Notes: generated by a model not told the origin, from the sequence alone. A stretch of DNA of 64,000 nucleotides from Ferruginibacter sp. (GCA_028288705.1 JAQBNH010000007.1:646442-710441), one strand, 5' to 3'. Positions 1 through 9,949 are shown, counted from the stretch's first letter. Translations and numbers: made by a program.

Positions 1-1091
1 ACGGCACGTCATTATTATATAGCAATGCAGCGAACGTTGAAAAAACAGGAACTACTTACCCGATCGCACAAACGCAGGTGCATGGCTTTACAGAAGGACG
101 TCCTGTGGTGTATGAAACCAGTCTCGCAAAATTCATTGCAAACCCTGCTGAACTTTTAGAAGAAGCAACGCACGAAAGAGCCATGCTTGTTCCGGAAGGG
201 AAAACAGATTTTGTAAAAGATGGTACCCTCTATCCGGACTACGTTAAGCCGGGTATCAAATGGGGGATGAGTATTGATCTGAATACCTGTACAGGTTGTA
301 GCGCCTGTGTGGTGGCTTGTACTGCTGAAAACAACGTAAGTGTTGTAGGTAAAATGCAGGTTCAGCGCGCACATGAGATGCATTGGTTAAGGATCGATCG
401 TTATTTCACAGGAGACAGCACCAACCCGGATGTAGTATTCCAGCCGATGTTGTGCCAGCATTGCGATAACGCACCTTGCGAAAACGTTTGCCCGGTTGCA
501 GCAACCAATCATAGCAGTGAAGGTTTAAATCAAATGACTTATAACCGCTGTATCGGTACAAGATATTGTGCGAACAACTGTCCATATAAAGTTCGCCGCT
601 TTAACTGGCTTGATTTTACCGGCGCTGATAGTTTTGGAAATAACCAGGAACCAATCCGCGGTGTGGATCTGGATGAAGTGGTGTTCCAAATGAATGATGA
701 CCTTACAAGAATGGTGTTGAACCCCGATGTTACTGTTCGTAGCCGTGGTGTGATTGAAAAATGTTCTTTCTGTGTTCAGCGTTTGCAAGACAGTAAACTG
801 GAAGCTAAAAAACAACAGGATCCAACGTTAGTGCGTAATGTAAAAACAGCTTGTATGCAGGCTTGTCCAACACATGCCATCAGCTTTGGTAATGTGAATG
901 ATAAAGAAAGTGAAGTAAGTATCGCAAGGTCTGATGCCAACCGTAATTTTTATGTGCTCGAGCAATTGCACGTATTACCGAACGTGAGCTACCTGGCCAA
1001 AGTGAAAAATACAGACAGGCATATTACGAATGAGAAACCGGAAGAGGAAAATGAAGGCGCAGTAAAACATGAAGAGAAAATGCCGGCTTAA
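1..1091 (+). CDS. actB: Alternative complex III subunit ActB, C-terminal part (5' cut by window edge)
   Basis: This is the iron-sulfur end of the large ActB subunit of alternative complex III, which oxidises menaquinol and passes electrons towards cytochrome c or the oxidase. The frame is open from base 3, so the gene starts before the window and the GTG at 78 is only an internal codon. Four cysteine clusters are visible: CTGCSACVVAC near base 288, CQHCDNAPCENVC, CIGTRYCANNCP, and a split CSFC plus CMQACP group. This fits three [4Fe-4S] and one [3Fe-4S] centre, as in NrfC-like ferredoxin domains. The missing upstream part would hold the molybdopterin-like domain, which carries no cofactor in this family. 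actC to actF follow in the usual order, which makes the call firm. Confidence 0.93.
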   Translation, partial: GTSLLYSNAANVEKTGTTYPIAQTQVHGFTEGRPVVYETSLAKFIANPAELLEEATHERAMLVPEGKTDFVKDGTLYPDYVKPGIKWGMSIDLNTCTGCSACVVACTAENNVSVVGKMQVQRAHEMHWLRIDRYFTGDSTNPDVVFQPMLCQHCDNAPCENVCPVAATNHSSEGLNQMTYNRCIGTRYCANNCPYKVRRFNWLDFTGADSFGNNQEPIRGVDLDEVVFQMNDDLTRMVLNPDVTVRSRGVIEKCSFCVQRLQDSKLEAKKQQDPTLVRNVKTACMQACPTHAISFGNVNDKESEVSIARSDANRNFYVLEQLHVLPNVSYLAKVKNTDRHITNEKPEEENEGAVKHEEKMPA

Positions 1092-1224
1092 TCGCTGATG
1101 CATTGTTGAAGCAGGAGCGTGCGACGCCACAACTGTGAATAACGGTAAATGCTAAGAACAAAATAAAAACAAATGTTCAGCGAAGATGCCCCCGGGCCGG
1201 CTGAGCTAAAAGTTAAATAACGAT

Positions 1225-2676
1225 ATGTCATTACTGAAATACGAATCGCAACAAAGGGAACCGCTGGTAGATGGTAATAAAGATTATCACCAGGTAACGG
1301 AAGATATCATCAGCCCGATTGAGATGAAACCGAGCCGGCTTTGGTACATTGGTTTTTGGATCAGTGTTGGCCTGCTGTTGTTTGGTGTGTATAGCGTATA
1401 CCGTGAGGTAACTTATGGTATCGGTCAGTGGAACTTAAATAAAACCATCGGTTGGGGTTGGGATATTACCAACTTCGTTTGGTGGGTGGGTATTGGTCAC
1501 GCTGGAACGCTGATCTCTGCGATCTTATTATTGTTCCGCCAGGGCTGGAGAACAGGTGTGAACAGGGCGGCAGAAGCCATGACGATTTTCGCTGTAATGT
1601 GTGCGGGGCAGTTCCCGATCTGGCATATGGGCCGTGTATGGATGGCTTTTTTCGTAATGCCTTACCCGAATACCCGTGGTCCGCTGTGGGTGAATTTTAA
1701 CTCACCGTTACTTTGGGATGTATTTGCAATCTCTACTTATTTCACCGTTTCATTATTGTTCTGGTATTCCGGTTTATTACCTGATCTGGCAACAGTGAGA
1801 GACAGGGCAAAAACGAAACTGCGTAAATTATTGTATGGTGTGGCATCGTTTGGCTGGACAGGAAGTACGAAACACTGGCAGCGCCACGAGTCTTTATCAT
1901 TGGTACTTGCAGGTTTGAGTACACCGTTGGTACTCTCTGTACACACGATTGTATCTTTTGATTTTGCGACATCTGTTATCCCCGGCTGGCATACAACGAT
2001 CTTTCCTCCGTACTTCGTTGCGGGTGCGATCTTCTCCGGTTTTGCGATGGTGCAAACGCTGTTGATCGTGGTTAGAAAAGTAATGAACCTGCAGGATTAT
2101 ATTACCATGGGTCATATTGAAGCGATGAATAAAGTAATCGTATTAACCGGTAGTATTGTTGGTTGTGCTTACCTCACAGAGTTATTCATCGCGTGGTACG
2201 GACAAAATCCTTACGAGTGGTATGCATTCAGCCAGAACAGGGCAAACCTGTTTACACCTTATGGCTGGAGTTACTGGCTGATGATGTTCTGTAACGTGGT
2301 TTCACCGCAACTGTTCTGGAGCCGTAAATTAAGAAGGAATATCACTGTTACTTTCTTCATGAGTATCATCGTAAATATTGGTATGTGGTACGAGCGTTTC
2401 GTGATCATTGTAACATCTGTTTACCGTGATTTCTTACCATCCAGCTGGAGTACCTATTACAGCCCGAGTATTTACGAGATCGGCTTCTACCTTGGTACGT
2501 TCGGTTTATTCTTTACCTGCTTCTTCCTTTTCGCGAAATATTTCCCTGTGATCGCAGTTGCCGAGATCAAATCGATCCTGAAAACAACGGGCGAAAGCTA
2601 CAAACGGAAAATGACCGATATCGAAAAAGCCGATGCAGAGAAATTCTACATCGAAGAAGTTGAACACGCGCACTAG
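1225..2676 (+). CDS. actC: Alternative complex III subunit ActC, NrfD-like quinol-binding membrane protein
   Basis: A 483-residue polytopic membrane protein of the NrfD/PsrC family. It forms one of the two quinol-site membrane subunits of alternative complex III. The sequence shows many hydrophobic helices separated by short loops, for example a first segment around residues 43-62 and the next around 88-107. A charged C-terminal tail rich in Glu and Lys faces the cytoplasm by inference. The start ATG follows a 133-base spacer after actB that holds no other gene. No Shine-Dalgarno sequence is visible, as is usual in Bacteroidota. Its paralogue ActF lies three genes downstream. Confidence 0.93.
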   Translation: MSLLKYESQQREPLVDGNKDYHQVTEDIISPIEMKPSRLWYIGFWISVGLLLFGVYSVYREVTYGIGQWNLNKTIGWGWDITNFVWWVGIGHAGTLISAILLLFRQGWRTGVNRAAEAMTIFAVMCAGQFPIWHMGRVWMAFFVMPYPNTRGPLWVNFNSPLLWDVFAISTYFTVSLLFWYSGLLPDLATVRDRAKTKLRKLLYGVASFGWTGSTKHWQRHESLSLVLAGLSTPLVLSVHTIVSFDFATSVIPGWHTTIFPPYFVAGAIFSGFAMVQTLLIVVRKVMNLQDYITMGHIEAMNKVIVLTGSIVGCAYLTELFIAWYGQNPYEWYAFSQNRANLFTPYGWSYWLMMFCNVVSPQLFWSRKLRRNITVTFFMSIIVNIGMWYERFVIIVTSVYRDFLPSSWSTYYSPSIYEIGFYLGTFGLFFTCFFLFAKYFPVIAVAEIKSILKTTGESYKRKMTDIEKADAEKFYIEEVEHAH

Positions 2677-2708
2677 GCTAACATTTTGAATTTAAATTTT
2701 GAATTAAT

Positions 2709-3296
2709 ATGGCTGGAATTAAAAAATTTGTAGTTGGCTCTTTCACGGATGAAGCAGTATTGTTTCCCGCTGTGAAGAATGTACGCAAGGCAGGCTATAA
2801 AATTCATGACGTATACACTCCTTTCCCGATCCACGGTTTAGATCACGCTATGGGTATCCGTGAAACAAGTTTGCATACGGCAGGTTTTATCTACGCGATT
2901 TGCGGAACAACCACAGCACTTGGATTTATGAGCTGGGTTTTTACAAAAGACTGGCCTTTAAATATTGGCGGTAAGCCACATTTCGCTTTACCGGCATGGA
3001 TTCCAATTACGTTCGAGTTAACGGTATTGTTTTCCGCTGTTGGTATGGTGCTTACTTTTTGTTACCTGTGTAACCTGGCGCCATTTGTAAAAAAACATCA
3101 TTTTCATCCACGCGCTACTGATGACCAGTTTGTGATGGCGATCGAATGTACCGACAAGACCAACGACGCAGAAGTGCAGAGCTTCCTGCAAAATGCAGGT
3201 GCCCAGGAGGTGAACGTACAGGTGGCTGAAACAGGCTGGTGGATCGGAAGGTATGATAAAGAACAAAAATTATACAGGGACGAGATCGGGTATTAA
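2709..3296 (+). CDS. actD: Alternative complex III subunit ActD (DUF3341)
   Basis: A 195-residue protein of the DUF3341/ActD family, a small membrane-anchored subunit of alternative complex III whose detailed role is not settled. The N-terminal 60 residues form a soluble domain with the family pattern VYTPFPIHGLDHAMG, followed by two hydrophobic segments around residues 60-78 and 95-122. A short soluble C-terminal domain resembles a small alpha/beta fold. It starts 32 bases after actC and ends before a small palindromic repeat ahead of actE. Length and position match the family. Confidence 0.9.
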   Translation: MAGIKKFVVGSFTDEAVLFPAVKNVRKAGYKIHDVYTPFPIHGLDHAMGIRETSLHTAGFIYAICGTTTALGFMSWVFTKDWPLNIGGKPHFALPAWIPITFELTVLFSAVGMVLTFCYLCNLAPFVKKHHFHPRATDDQFVMAIECTDKTNDAEVQSFLQNAGAQEVNVQVAETGWWIGRYDKEQKLYRDEIGY

Positions 3297-3340
3297 TTGA
3301 TAATTGTTTAACCCACTGCCAGCAGGCAGGTTGATAATTG
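3297..3340 (+). repeat. Short palindrome flanked by 10-bp direct repeats between actD and actE
   Basis: The gap between actD and actE holds the hairpin CTGCC-AGCA-GGCAG (3316-3329). It is bracketed by two exact copies of TTGATAATTG at 3297-3306 and 3331-3340. It may be a REP-like mini-insertion that duplicated its target, or an mRNA hairpin inside the operon. There is no T tract, so it is not a simple terminator. Confidence 0.5.
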
Positions 3341-3344
3341 ATAA

Positions 3345-3989
3345 ATGAAACGAACTACTTTTTTACCGGCAATCATCATTACAGCTGTCGTTGCAATAGC
3401 GAGCAGCTGCGACGGACACAGAAGTCCGGGTAAGATCTATATGCCGGATATGGCCTATAGCCGCGCCTACGAATCTTATGCCCAGCACGATTCCATGAAA
3501 TTTACCATGGATATGAATGATAAAGGCGGCAACAAAATATTTTACAACAGTATGCCTGCTGCCGGAACAATTAAAAGGGGCGAATTTTTTCCGTACACAT
3601 TACCTAATGACAGCACCGGCTACAAAATGAGTGCGACGGTTAAAAATCCATTGGATAGTATCAATGCGAAAGACCTTACAGAAGCAGGCCGTTTATTTAA
3701 TATCAATTGCGCGATTTGTCATGGTGAAAAAGGTGCAGCGAACGGTCCCTTGGCAACATCAGGTAAAATTGGCGGTGTGGCAAACCTGACTTTACCCGCA
3801 TATACCGCAATGGCCGATGGAACGATGTTTCATTCGATCACTTACGGTAAAAACAACATGGGTAGTTATGCATCACAGTTAACCAGGGAACAACGCTGGA
3901 TGATCGTGAAATATGTACGCACTTTGCAACCGAAAGCAGCAGGTACAACAGCACCTGCGGCAGCAGATTCGACCGCAAAAAAACCATAA
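3345..3989 (+). CDS. actE: Alternative complex III subunit ActE, monohaem cytochrome c lipoprotein
   Basis: A 214-residue exported cytochrome c. The N-terminus has a signal sequence ending in a lipobox-like ASSC, so the mature protein is probably a lipoprotein anchored at the inner membrane. One haem-binding motif, CAICH, is encoded at 3708-3722. A methionine-containing segment (NNMGSY) later in the domain can supply the distal ligand. The C-terminus is a flexible Ala/Thr/Pro/Lys tail. In alternative complex III this subunit hands electrons from the iron-sulfur subunit to the oxidase. It sits between actD and actF in the standard order. Confidence 0.92.
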   Translation: MKRTTFLPAIIITAVVAIASSCDGHRSPGKIYMPDMAYSRAYESYAQHDSMKFTMDMNDKGGNKIFYNSMPAAGTIKRGEFFPYTLPNDSTGYKMSATVKNPLDSINAKDLTEAGRLFNINCAICHGEKGAANGPLATSGKIGGVANLTLPAYTAMADGTMFHSITYGKNNMGSYASQLTREQRWMIVKYVRTLQPKAAGTTAPAAADSTAKKP

Positions 3990-4021
3990 TAAAAAAGCAT
4001 TCACACAAAATAGTTTTTTAG

Positions 4022-5275
4022 ATGAACCATCAATTTGAATTACCGGGAAGTTATAAAAAGTGGACGTTGGGCCTGATCATAGCCGGTGTCATTGCCTTGC
4101 TGTACGGCTTTATCATGTTCCATCCTTTTGAACATGCCGGTCATGGTGAGCATGTAGACAGCACAAGGTTCTGGGCAGTATTATTACAAAACAGCGTGTA
4201 TTGGCTGCTTACGGTGAATGCCTGTATGTTCTTCATCTGCGTTACTACAATGGCCATGGGCGGATGGCAGGTGGCAATGCGCCGTGTTCCGGAAGCAATT
4301 TCCAGCGTGGTTCCAATTCTTGGTATCATCACATTTATCATTTTAATGGCCATCGTTTGGGGCGGCCGCACCGATATCTATCATTGGTTAGATAAAGATG
4401 CAGTGGCTGCAGACAAGATCTTAAATGGCAAAAAAGGTTTTTTAAACCCGGTATTTTTTACCATCTGGTCATTCATTTCAATTTTATTATGGTCGTTGCT
4501 CGGTCGCAAGATGCGCAGTATGAGCCTCGAAACGGATAAGAACGGAACAATGGATTACGAAACCGGCAGAAAATGGATCTGGAAAAACACCGTTTGGGCT
4601 TCTCTCTATACCGTTTTCTTCGGACTTACAGTTGCATCAACAGTTCCATGGTTATGGTTGATGAGCATCGATGCCCATTGGTACAGCACGATGTATAGCT
4701 GGTATACCTTTGCGAGTACGTTCGTTTCGGGTTTATCACTGATGGCCATTTTCGTTATCTACCTGAAAAACCGCGGACAACTGGAATATGTTACGGACGA
4801 GCATTTACATGACGTTGGTAAATTTATGTTTGCCTTTTCTATTTTCTGGACATACCTCTGGTTTTCTCAATACATGTTGATCTGGTATAGTAACCAGCCG
4901 GAAGAAACAAGATATTTTGTTGACCGTATCGGAACAGCGCGTCAGAGCGGACCATACAGGGGAATATTTTTCTTTAACCTGATCGTAAACTTTGCCTGCC
5001 CGTTATTAATCCTGATGAAGAAAAGCACGAAAAGGAGCTGGACAATCGTAACATTTACTGCGGTGCTGATCATTTTCGGTCACTGGATCGATCTTTATCA
5101 AATGGTTATGCCCGGCACATTGCATGAGCATGCGCAACTGATGCCTTTCGAATTTGGTATCGCTGCATTGTTTATCGGGCTGATCATGTGGGGTGTGGGA
5201 AGGTATTTCAGCAAACATTCTTTGCTGGCAAAAAATCATCCTTTCCTAAAAGAAAGTATGATCCATCATACATAA
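4022..5275 (+). CDS. actF: Alternative complex III subunit ActF, integral membrane protein
   Basis: A 417-residue polytopic membrane protein, the second NrfD-like subunit of alternative complex III and paralogous to ActC. About ten hydrophobic segments are visible, beginning around residue 16. Histidine-rich stretches near residues 35-45 (HPFEHAGHGEH) lie in the first loop. The gene begins 32 bases after actE. A 110-base spacer separates it from coxB, so the oxidase genes may be co-transcribed or have their own promoter. No strong terminator is visible in that spacer. Confidence 0.9.
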   Translation: MNHQFELPGSYKKWTLGLIIAGVIALLYGFIMFHPFEHAGHGEHVDSTRFWAVLLQNSVYWLLTVNACMFFICVTTMAMGGWQVAMRRVPEAISSVVPILGIITFIILMAIVWGGRTDIYHWLDKDAVAADKILNGKKGFLNPVFFTIWSFISILLWSLLGRKMRSMSLETDKNGTMDYETGRKWIWKNTVWASLYTVFFGLTVASTVPWLWLMSIDAHWYSTMYSWYTFASTFVSGLSLMAIFVIYLKNRGQLEYVTDEHLHDVGKFMFAFSIFWTYLWFSQYMLIWYSNQPEETRYFVDRIGTARQSGPYRGIFFFNLIVNFACPLLILMKKSTKRSWTIVTFTAVLIIFGHWIDLYQMVMPGTLHEHAQLMPFEFGIAALFIGLIMWGVGRYFSKHSLLAKNHPFLKESMIHHT

Positions 5276-5385
5276 AATGAAGGGAGCATGCTTCCGCAAA
5301 CCAATTAATAAATTATCCCGATAGCGGGGACACTATAATAAGCCTGGGATCTTAAGAATACGGCAGGCACGCAAAAATTTATAAA

Positions 5386-6456
5386 ATGAAGGAGCTTTTT
5401 CTGGTAGCCATTGTAATAATGATCTTCGTCGTGATCTTCCAGATCGCGAAAGCAAGTGAGTATGTAAGTGTACTGAAAGGAGAGGAAAAAACGCGCAAGC
5501 AAAACAACCGGATCAATGGTTTTATGATGATCACGGTGCTGGTGCTCGGCATGATCGGCGTATGGTATTGTAATCACCTGTATTACGGAAAGACATTGTT
5601 TACGCAGGGGTCTGCCTCTGTTGAAGGTGTTCAGATTGACAATATGCTATACATCACGATTGCTGTAACAGGTTTCATTTTCGTAGTAACACAAATATTA
5701 TTATTCTGGTTTGCATTTAAATACCAGGAAACAGATAAACGCAAGGCATTTTATTTTCCTCATAATACGAAACTTGAGTTGATCTGGACAACTATCCCCG
5801 CGATCGTACTCACAGTATTGGTGGTATTCGGTTTAAAGCATTGGTTCCTGATCACTGGCGATGCGCCAAAGGATTCAGTGGTTGTGGAGATCACCGGTCA
5901 CCAGTTTGGTTGGGAAATGCGTTACCCGGGTAAAGACGGCGTTTTAGGTAGAAAAGATTATAAGCTATACAACACACCTTCTGGAAACTCACTGGGTGTA
6001 GATTTTGAAGATCCGACAAGCCATGATGATTTAAGGATTAGTTCAGACATGCATATTCCTGTTGGCCGCCCGGTAAAACTGGTGATCAATTCACAGGACG
6101 TTATTCATGACGTAGGTCTTCCGCATTTCCGTTTAAAAATGGATGCTGTGCCGGGAATCCCGACAACACTGTGGTTCACGCCGAAATACACAACAGCACA
6201 AATGAAAGAACGCACCGGAAATGCAAATTTTGTTTACGAAATCAGCTGCGATCAGATGTGTGGTAAAGGCCATTTCTCTATGCGCGGAACGATCGTTGTA
6301 GATACAGAAGCAGATTATAAAAAATGGCTGGATGCACAGAAGCCGGAGTATTTTACCATATACCCTGACAGAGATCCAACCAAACAAAACCAGGCTGCTG
6401 ACAGCAGCAAAATGGCAGACAAAACTGTAGCAGCAGTTATGCCTATTAAAAAATAA
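5386..6456 (+). CDS. coxB: Cytochrome c oxidase subunit II (CuA protein)
   Basis: A 356-residue subunit II of an aa3/caa3-type haem-copper oxidase. It has an N-terminal hydrophobic segment, two more membrane helices (about residues 85-110 and 128-155), and a periplasmic cupredoxin domain. The CuA ligands are present in CDQMCGKGHFSM, spaced C-x3-C-x3-H-x2-M, with the upstream histidine in VIHDVGLPHF. No cytochrome c domain is fused at the C-terminus, so electrons probably come from ActE or a soluble cytochrome. The extra N-terminal helix is typical of Bacteroidota homologues. It is followed directly by coxA. Confidence 0.95.
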   Translation: MKELFLVAIVIMIFVVIFQIAKASEYVSVLKGEEKTRKQNNRINGFMMITVLVLGMIGVWYCNHLYYGKTLFTQGSASVEGVQIDNMLYITIAVTGFIFVVTQILLFWFAFKYQETDKRKAFYFPHNTKLELIWTTIPAIVLTVLVVFGLKHWFLITGDAPKDSVVVEITGHQFGWEMRYPGKDGVLGRKDYKLYNTPSGNSLGVDFEDPTSHDDLRISSDMHIPVGRPVKLVINSQDVIHDVGLPHFRLKMDAVPGIPTTLWFTPKYTTAQMKERTGNANFVYEISCDQMCGKGHFSMRGTIVVDTEADYKKWLDAQKPEYFTIYPDRDPTKQNQAADSSKMADKTVAAVMPIKK

Positions 6457-6484
6457 TTAACCGGGTTAGAAAAAAATATAGATT

Positions 6485-8287
6485 ATGAGCAGCGCAGTCA
6501 CTTTACATGAAGCAGGTACACATCACGCCGGCCATGACGTACACCACGACCACCATCATCAGTCATTTATTTCCAAATACGTGTTTAGCATGGACCATAA
6601 AACCATCGCCAAGCAATTTTTGGTTACGGGTATCATATGGGCAATTATCGGTGGCTTGTTTTCGGTGATCTTTCGTTTGCAATTAGGTTATCCGGAAGCG
6701 ACTTTCCCATTCCTCGAAGATTTCCTCGGCCATTGGGCTAAAGGTGGAAAGCTTCAGCCCGAATTTTATTATGCACTGGTTACGATGCACGGAACCGTAT
6801 TGGTATTCTTTGTACTGACTGCCGGTTTAAGCGGAACATTCGCGAACTTCTTAATTCCTTTGCAAATTGGAGCAAGGGATATGGCATCTCCATTATTAAA
6901 TATGCTGAGCTACTGGTTTTTCTTCATTGCTTCGGTTATCATGATGTCTTCTTTGTTCGTTCAAACCGGACCTGCAAGTGGTGGCTGGACGATCTATCCA
7001 CCGTTAAGTGCGCTTGGCGATGCATCGATCGGTAGTAAGATTGGGATGGACCTTTGGTTAGTGAGTATGGCGATGTTTATTGTTTCTTCATTATTAGGTG
7101 GCCTTAACTATATCACCACGATCCTGAACATGCGAACAAAAGGTATGAGCATGACCAGAATGCCGTTGACGATCTGGGCTTTGTTCTTTACAGCTGTACT
7201 TGGTGTATTATCATTCCCTGTGTTGTTGTCAGGTGCGATTTTATTATTATTCGATCGTAACCTCGGCACCAGTTTCTTCCTCAGCGATATCGTTGTTGCA
7301 GGCAAAATTTTACCAAACGAAGGTGGTAGTGCGATCCTGTTCCAGCATTTGTTCTGGTTCCTGGGTCACCCCGAAGTATATATCATTTTATTACCAGCCA
7401 TGGGTATGGCATCAGAGATCCTGTCGGTAAACAGCCGTAAACCAATTTTCGGTTACATGGCAATGGTGGCTTCATTGTTTGCGATTACTATTCTCGCATT
7501 CCTTGTTTGGGCGCATCATATGTTTGTGACGGGGATGAATCCATTCCTCGGTTCAATATTCGTATTGTTAACCCTGTTGATCGCGGTTCCATCAGCCATC
7601 AAAGTGTTTAACTGGCTCACCACATTATGGCGTGGCAATATCCGTTTCACACCGGGTATGATGTTCGCGATCGGGTTTGTTAGTTTATTTATCAGTGGTG
7701 GTTTAACGGGTATTTTCCTGGGTAACTCTGCACTGGATATTCACTTGCATGATACGTATTTTGTTATTGCGCATTTCCATATTGTAATGGGTGTGGCTTC
7801 GTTCTTCGGGATGTTCGCCGGTATCTATCACTGGTATCCAAAAATGTTTGGAACATATATGAACAATACGCTCTCCTATATTCACTTTTGGGTAACGATT
7901 ATCGGGGCTTACCTTATCTTCTGGCCAATGCACTACGAAGGGTTGGCTGGTATGCCACGTCGTTACTACGATTATTCCAACTGGGAGTCATTCAAAATGT
8001 TTGGGGGACTGAACGAATTTATCAGCGTTGTAGCGATGATCGTTTTCGCAGCTCAGTTGCTGTTTGTAATTAATTTTTTCTACAGCATCTGGAAAGGAAG
8101 AAAAGTAACAACATTGAATCCATGGAACGCCAATACACTGGAATGGACAACACCAATTCGTCCGGGTCACGGTAACTGGCCGGGAGAAATTCCTGAAGTT
8201 CACCGCTGGGCTTACGACTATTCAAAAGACGGCAAAGATTTTATTCCCCAGGATGTTCCGGTTGGCGCAGACGAAAGTAAACACTAG
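6485..8287 (+). CDS. coxA: Cytochrome c oxidase subunit I
   Basis: The 600-residue catalytic subunit, with haem a, haem a3 and CuB, that reduces oxygen and pumps protons. The N-terminus is rich in histidine (HHAGHDVHHDHHHQ), a natural metal-binding-looking stretch. About twelve transmembrane segments follow. The diagnostic HPEVY motif, carrying the His-Tyr crosslink, is present, as is WAHHMF for CuB and the downstream HDTYFVIAHFH for haem binding. Length is normal for the family. It lies 28 bases after coxB. Confidence 0.96.
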   Translation: MSSAVTLHEAGTHHAGHDVHHDHHHQSFISKYVFSMDHKTIAKQFLVTGIIWAIIGGLFSVIFRLQLGYPEATFPFLEDFLGHWAKGGKLQPEFYYALVTMHGTVLVFFVLTAGLSGTFANFLIPLQIGARDMASPLLNMLSYWFFFIASVIMMSSLFVQTGPASGGWTIYPPLSALGDASIGSKIGMDLWLVSMAMFIVSSLLGGLNYITTILNMRTKGMSMTRMPLTIWALFFTAVLGVLSFPVLLSGAILLLFDRNLGTSFFLSDIVVAGKILPNEGGSAILFQHLFWFLGHPEVYIILLPAMGMASEILSVNSRKPIFGYMAMVASLFAITILAFLVWAHHMFVTGMNPFLGSIFVLLTLLIAVPSAIKVFNWLTTLWRGNIRFTPGMMFAIGFVSLFISGGLTGIFLGNSALDIHLHDTYFVIAHFHIVMGVASFFGMFAGIYHWYPKMFGTYMNNTLSYIHFWVTIIGAYLIFWPMHYEGLAGMPRRYYDYSNWESFKMFGGLNEFISVVAMIVFAAQLLFVINFFYSIWKGRKVTTLNPWNANTLEWTTPIRPGHGNWPGEIPEVHRWAYDYSKDGKDFIPQDVPVGADESKH

Positions 8288-8376
8288 AATACGTGGCTTC
8301 CGGGAGGAAAGTTTCCCGCAGGACATTGATAAGATAACGACTTTAAATTTGCTCTTTTGCCAAAGCGAATTTGCAA

Positions 8377-9300
8377 ATGAACACCATGCAGGAGAACAAT
8401 ACCATATCCAATTCAACATCGTTTGCATTGGCCAGTAAAGTGAAGGATTACTTTTTGTTGATCAAATTCACGCTGAGTTTTATGGTAGTGTTCAGTACCG
8501 TAGTAAGTTACCTGCTGGCACCAAATATTCGGTTCGACTTACTACAAGTTCTTTTACTTTTTACCGGTGGAATGCTGGTAACCGGTTCGGCAAATGCGAT
8601 CAACCAGATCCTGGAAAAAGACACGGATGCCATGATGAAGCGTACGGCCGGCAGGCCAATCGCAAGCGGACGAATGAGTGTTACCGAAGGTTGGGCATTT
8701 GTGCTTATCGCAGGCTTGTTGGGATGTTACATCATGCACACGTTCAGTATCGAGGCCGCGTTGATCAGTGCTGCAAGTTTACTTTTATACGGGTTCGTTT
8801 ATACACCCCTTAAAAAAGTGAATTCCATCGCAGTGTTGGTGGGTGCGATTCCCGGAGCGCTTCCCTGCCTGATCGGCTGGGTGGCCAGTTTTAGCGATGC
8901 AAGCGAAAACAACTGGACGGGCGGCTGGATCTTATTTGCGATACAGTTCCTTTGGCAGTTCCCGCATTTTTGGGCGATTGCCTGGGTGGCGCATAAAGAC
9001 TATAGCGCGGCAGGATTTAAATTATTGCCCAGCGATAAAGGTCCGACGAAATTCACCGCGTTGCAGGCGATCATGTACAGTGCAATGATGATCCCGATCG
9101 GAATGTTGCCTTATATGTATCATATCAGTGGCATCGTAAGTATGTGGATCTTGTTGGCGTGTAACCTGTTTATGGTGTATGTAAGTGTGTTGTTGTTCAT
9201 CAGGATGGATATTGCAGCAGCGAGAAAGGTGATGTTCAGCTCTTATTTTTACCTGATGATCGTTTTTTTAAGCTTATATGCTGACAAGGTAAGGGTATAA
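8377..9300 (+). CDS. ctaB: Protohaem IX farnesyltransferase (haem O synthase)
   Basis: A UbiA-family prenyltransferase that adds a farnesyl group to haem b to make haem O, the precursor of haem a for the oxidase encoded upstream. The family motif NAINQILEKDTDAMMKRT is visible near residue 70 and carries the aspartates that bind magnesium-pyrophosphate. A second Asp-containing loop (AHKDYSAAGFKLLP) follows. Seven to nine hydrophobic helices are present. A TTG six bases upstream is in frame, but the ATG at 8377 is the likelier start. The position between coxA and the subunit III genes is standard for the phylum. Confidence 0.93.
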   Translation: MNTMQENNTISNSTSFALASKVKDYFLLIKFTLSFMVVFSTVVSYLLAPNIRFDLLQVLLLFTGGMLVTGSANAINQILEKDTDAMMKRTAGRPIASGRMSVTEGWAFVLIAGLLGCYIMHTFSIEAALISAASLLLYGFVYTPLKKVNSIAVLVGAIPGALPCLIGWVASFSDASENNWTGGWILFAIQFLWQFPHFWAIAWVAHKDYSAAGFKLLPSDKGPTKFTALQAIMYSAMMIPIGMLPYMYHISGIVSMWILLACNLFMVYVSVLLFIRMDIAAARKVMFSSYFYLMIVFLSLYADKVRV

Positions 9301-9337
9301 AATTCCGGGCTTGCGAAAGCCTGATAAATGAATAACG

Positions 9338-9904
9338 ATGAATGTTGTGGCGTTAGAAAAAAGAAATAAAATACACCCGCATAAATTTACTTTATGGGTG
9401 GGGATTGGAAGTATCCTGATGATGTTTGCCGGACTTACAAGTGCCTATATCGTTAAGCGAAACCAGGCCAACTGGGTAAGTTTTGATTTGCCATTGGCAT
9501 TTTGGTATAGCACAGCGGTAATCATTGCCAGCAGCGTAACCATGTGGCTCGCATTGAAAGCATTTAGGGGAAGACTGATGAGTCGCTACCGCGGAATGAT
9601 GCTGGCAACACTTGTACTGGGGATCGTTTTCATTTTCCTGCAGGTGATGGGCTTTAAACAGCTTTGGGATAACGGAATCACGTTACAGGCGAATGTTTCC
9701 TATTCGTTTTTATATGTGATCGTTGGTATTCATGCGGCGCACGTGATCGGGGGAGTAATTACACTGATCGTGATGGCACTTAAGGCTTTGAATGTAAAAA
9801 TGCGGAATTATAGTTCAGTACCGGTAGAATTGATAAGCACCTACTGGCATTTTGTAGATATTCTCTGGCTATACCTGCTGATCTTTTTACTGATGATCAG
9901 GTAA
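9338..9904 (+). CDS. Haem-copper oxidase subunit III, short form
   Basis: A 188-residue five-helix member of the cytochrome c oxidase subunit III family. The ending STYWHFVDILWLYLLIFL is the family's conserved last helix. The N-terminal two helices of the seven-helix form are absent. A second, longer subunit III gene follows at 9950, and this pairing is commonly seen in Bacteroidota oxidase operons. Subunit III is thought to stabilise subunit I and keep proton uptake active. The gene starts 37 bases after ctaB. Confidence 0.9.
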   Translation: MNVVALEKRNKIHPHKFTLWVGIGSILMMFAGLTSAYIVKRNQANWVSFDLPLAFWYSTAVIIASSVTMWLALKAFRGRLMSRYRGMMLATLVLGIVFIFLQVMGFKQLWDNGITLQANVSYSFLYVIVGIHAAHVIGGVITLIVMALKALNVKMRNYSSVPVELISTYWHFVDILWLYLLIFLLMIR

Positions 9905-9949
9905 CCGGGAAGAAAGAAAAAAATCTTTAGATATTAGAATTTAACGTTT

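Noticed and set aside
78..80. GTG as the start of the first gene
   Set aside because: The frame stays open to base 3 and the upstream codons read as normal protein, so the gene begins before the window.
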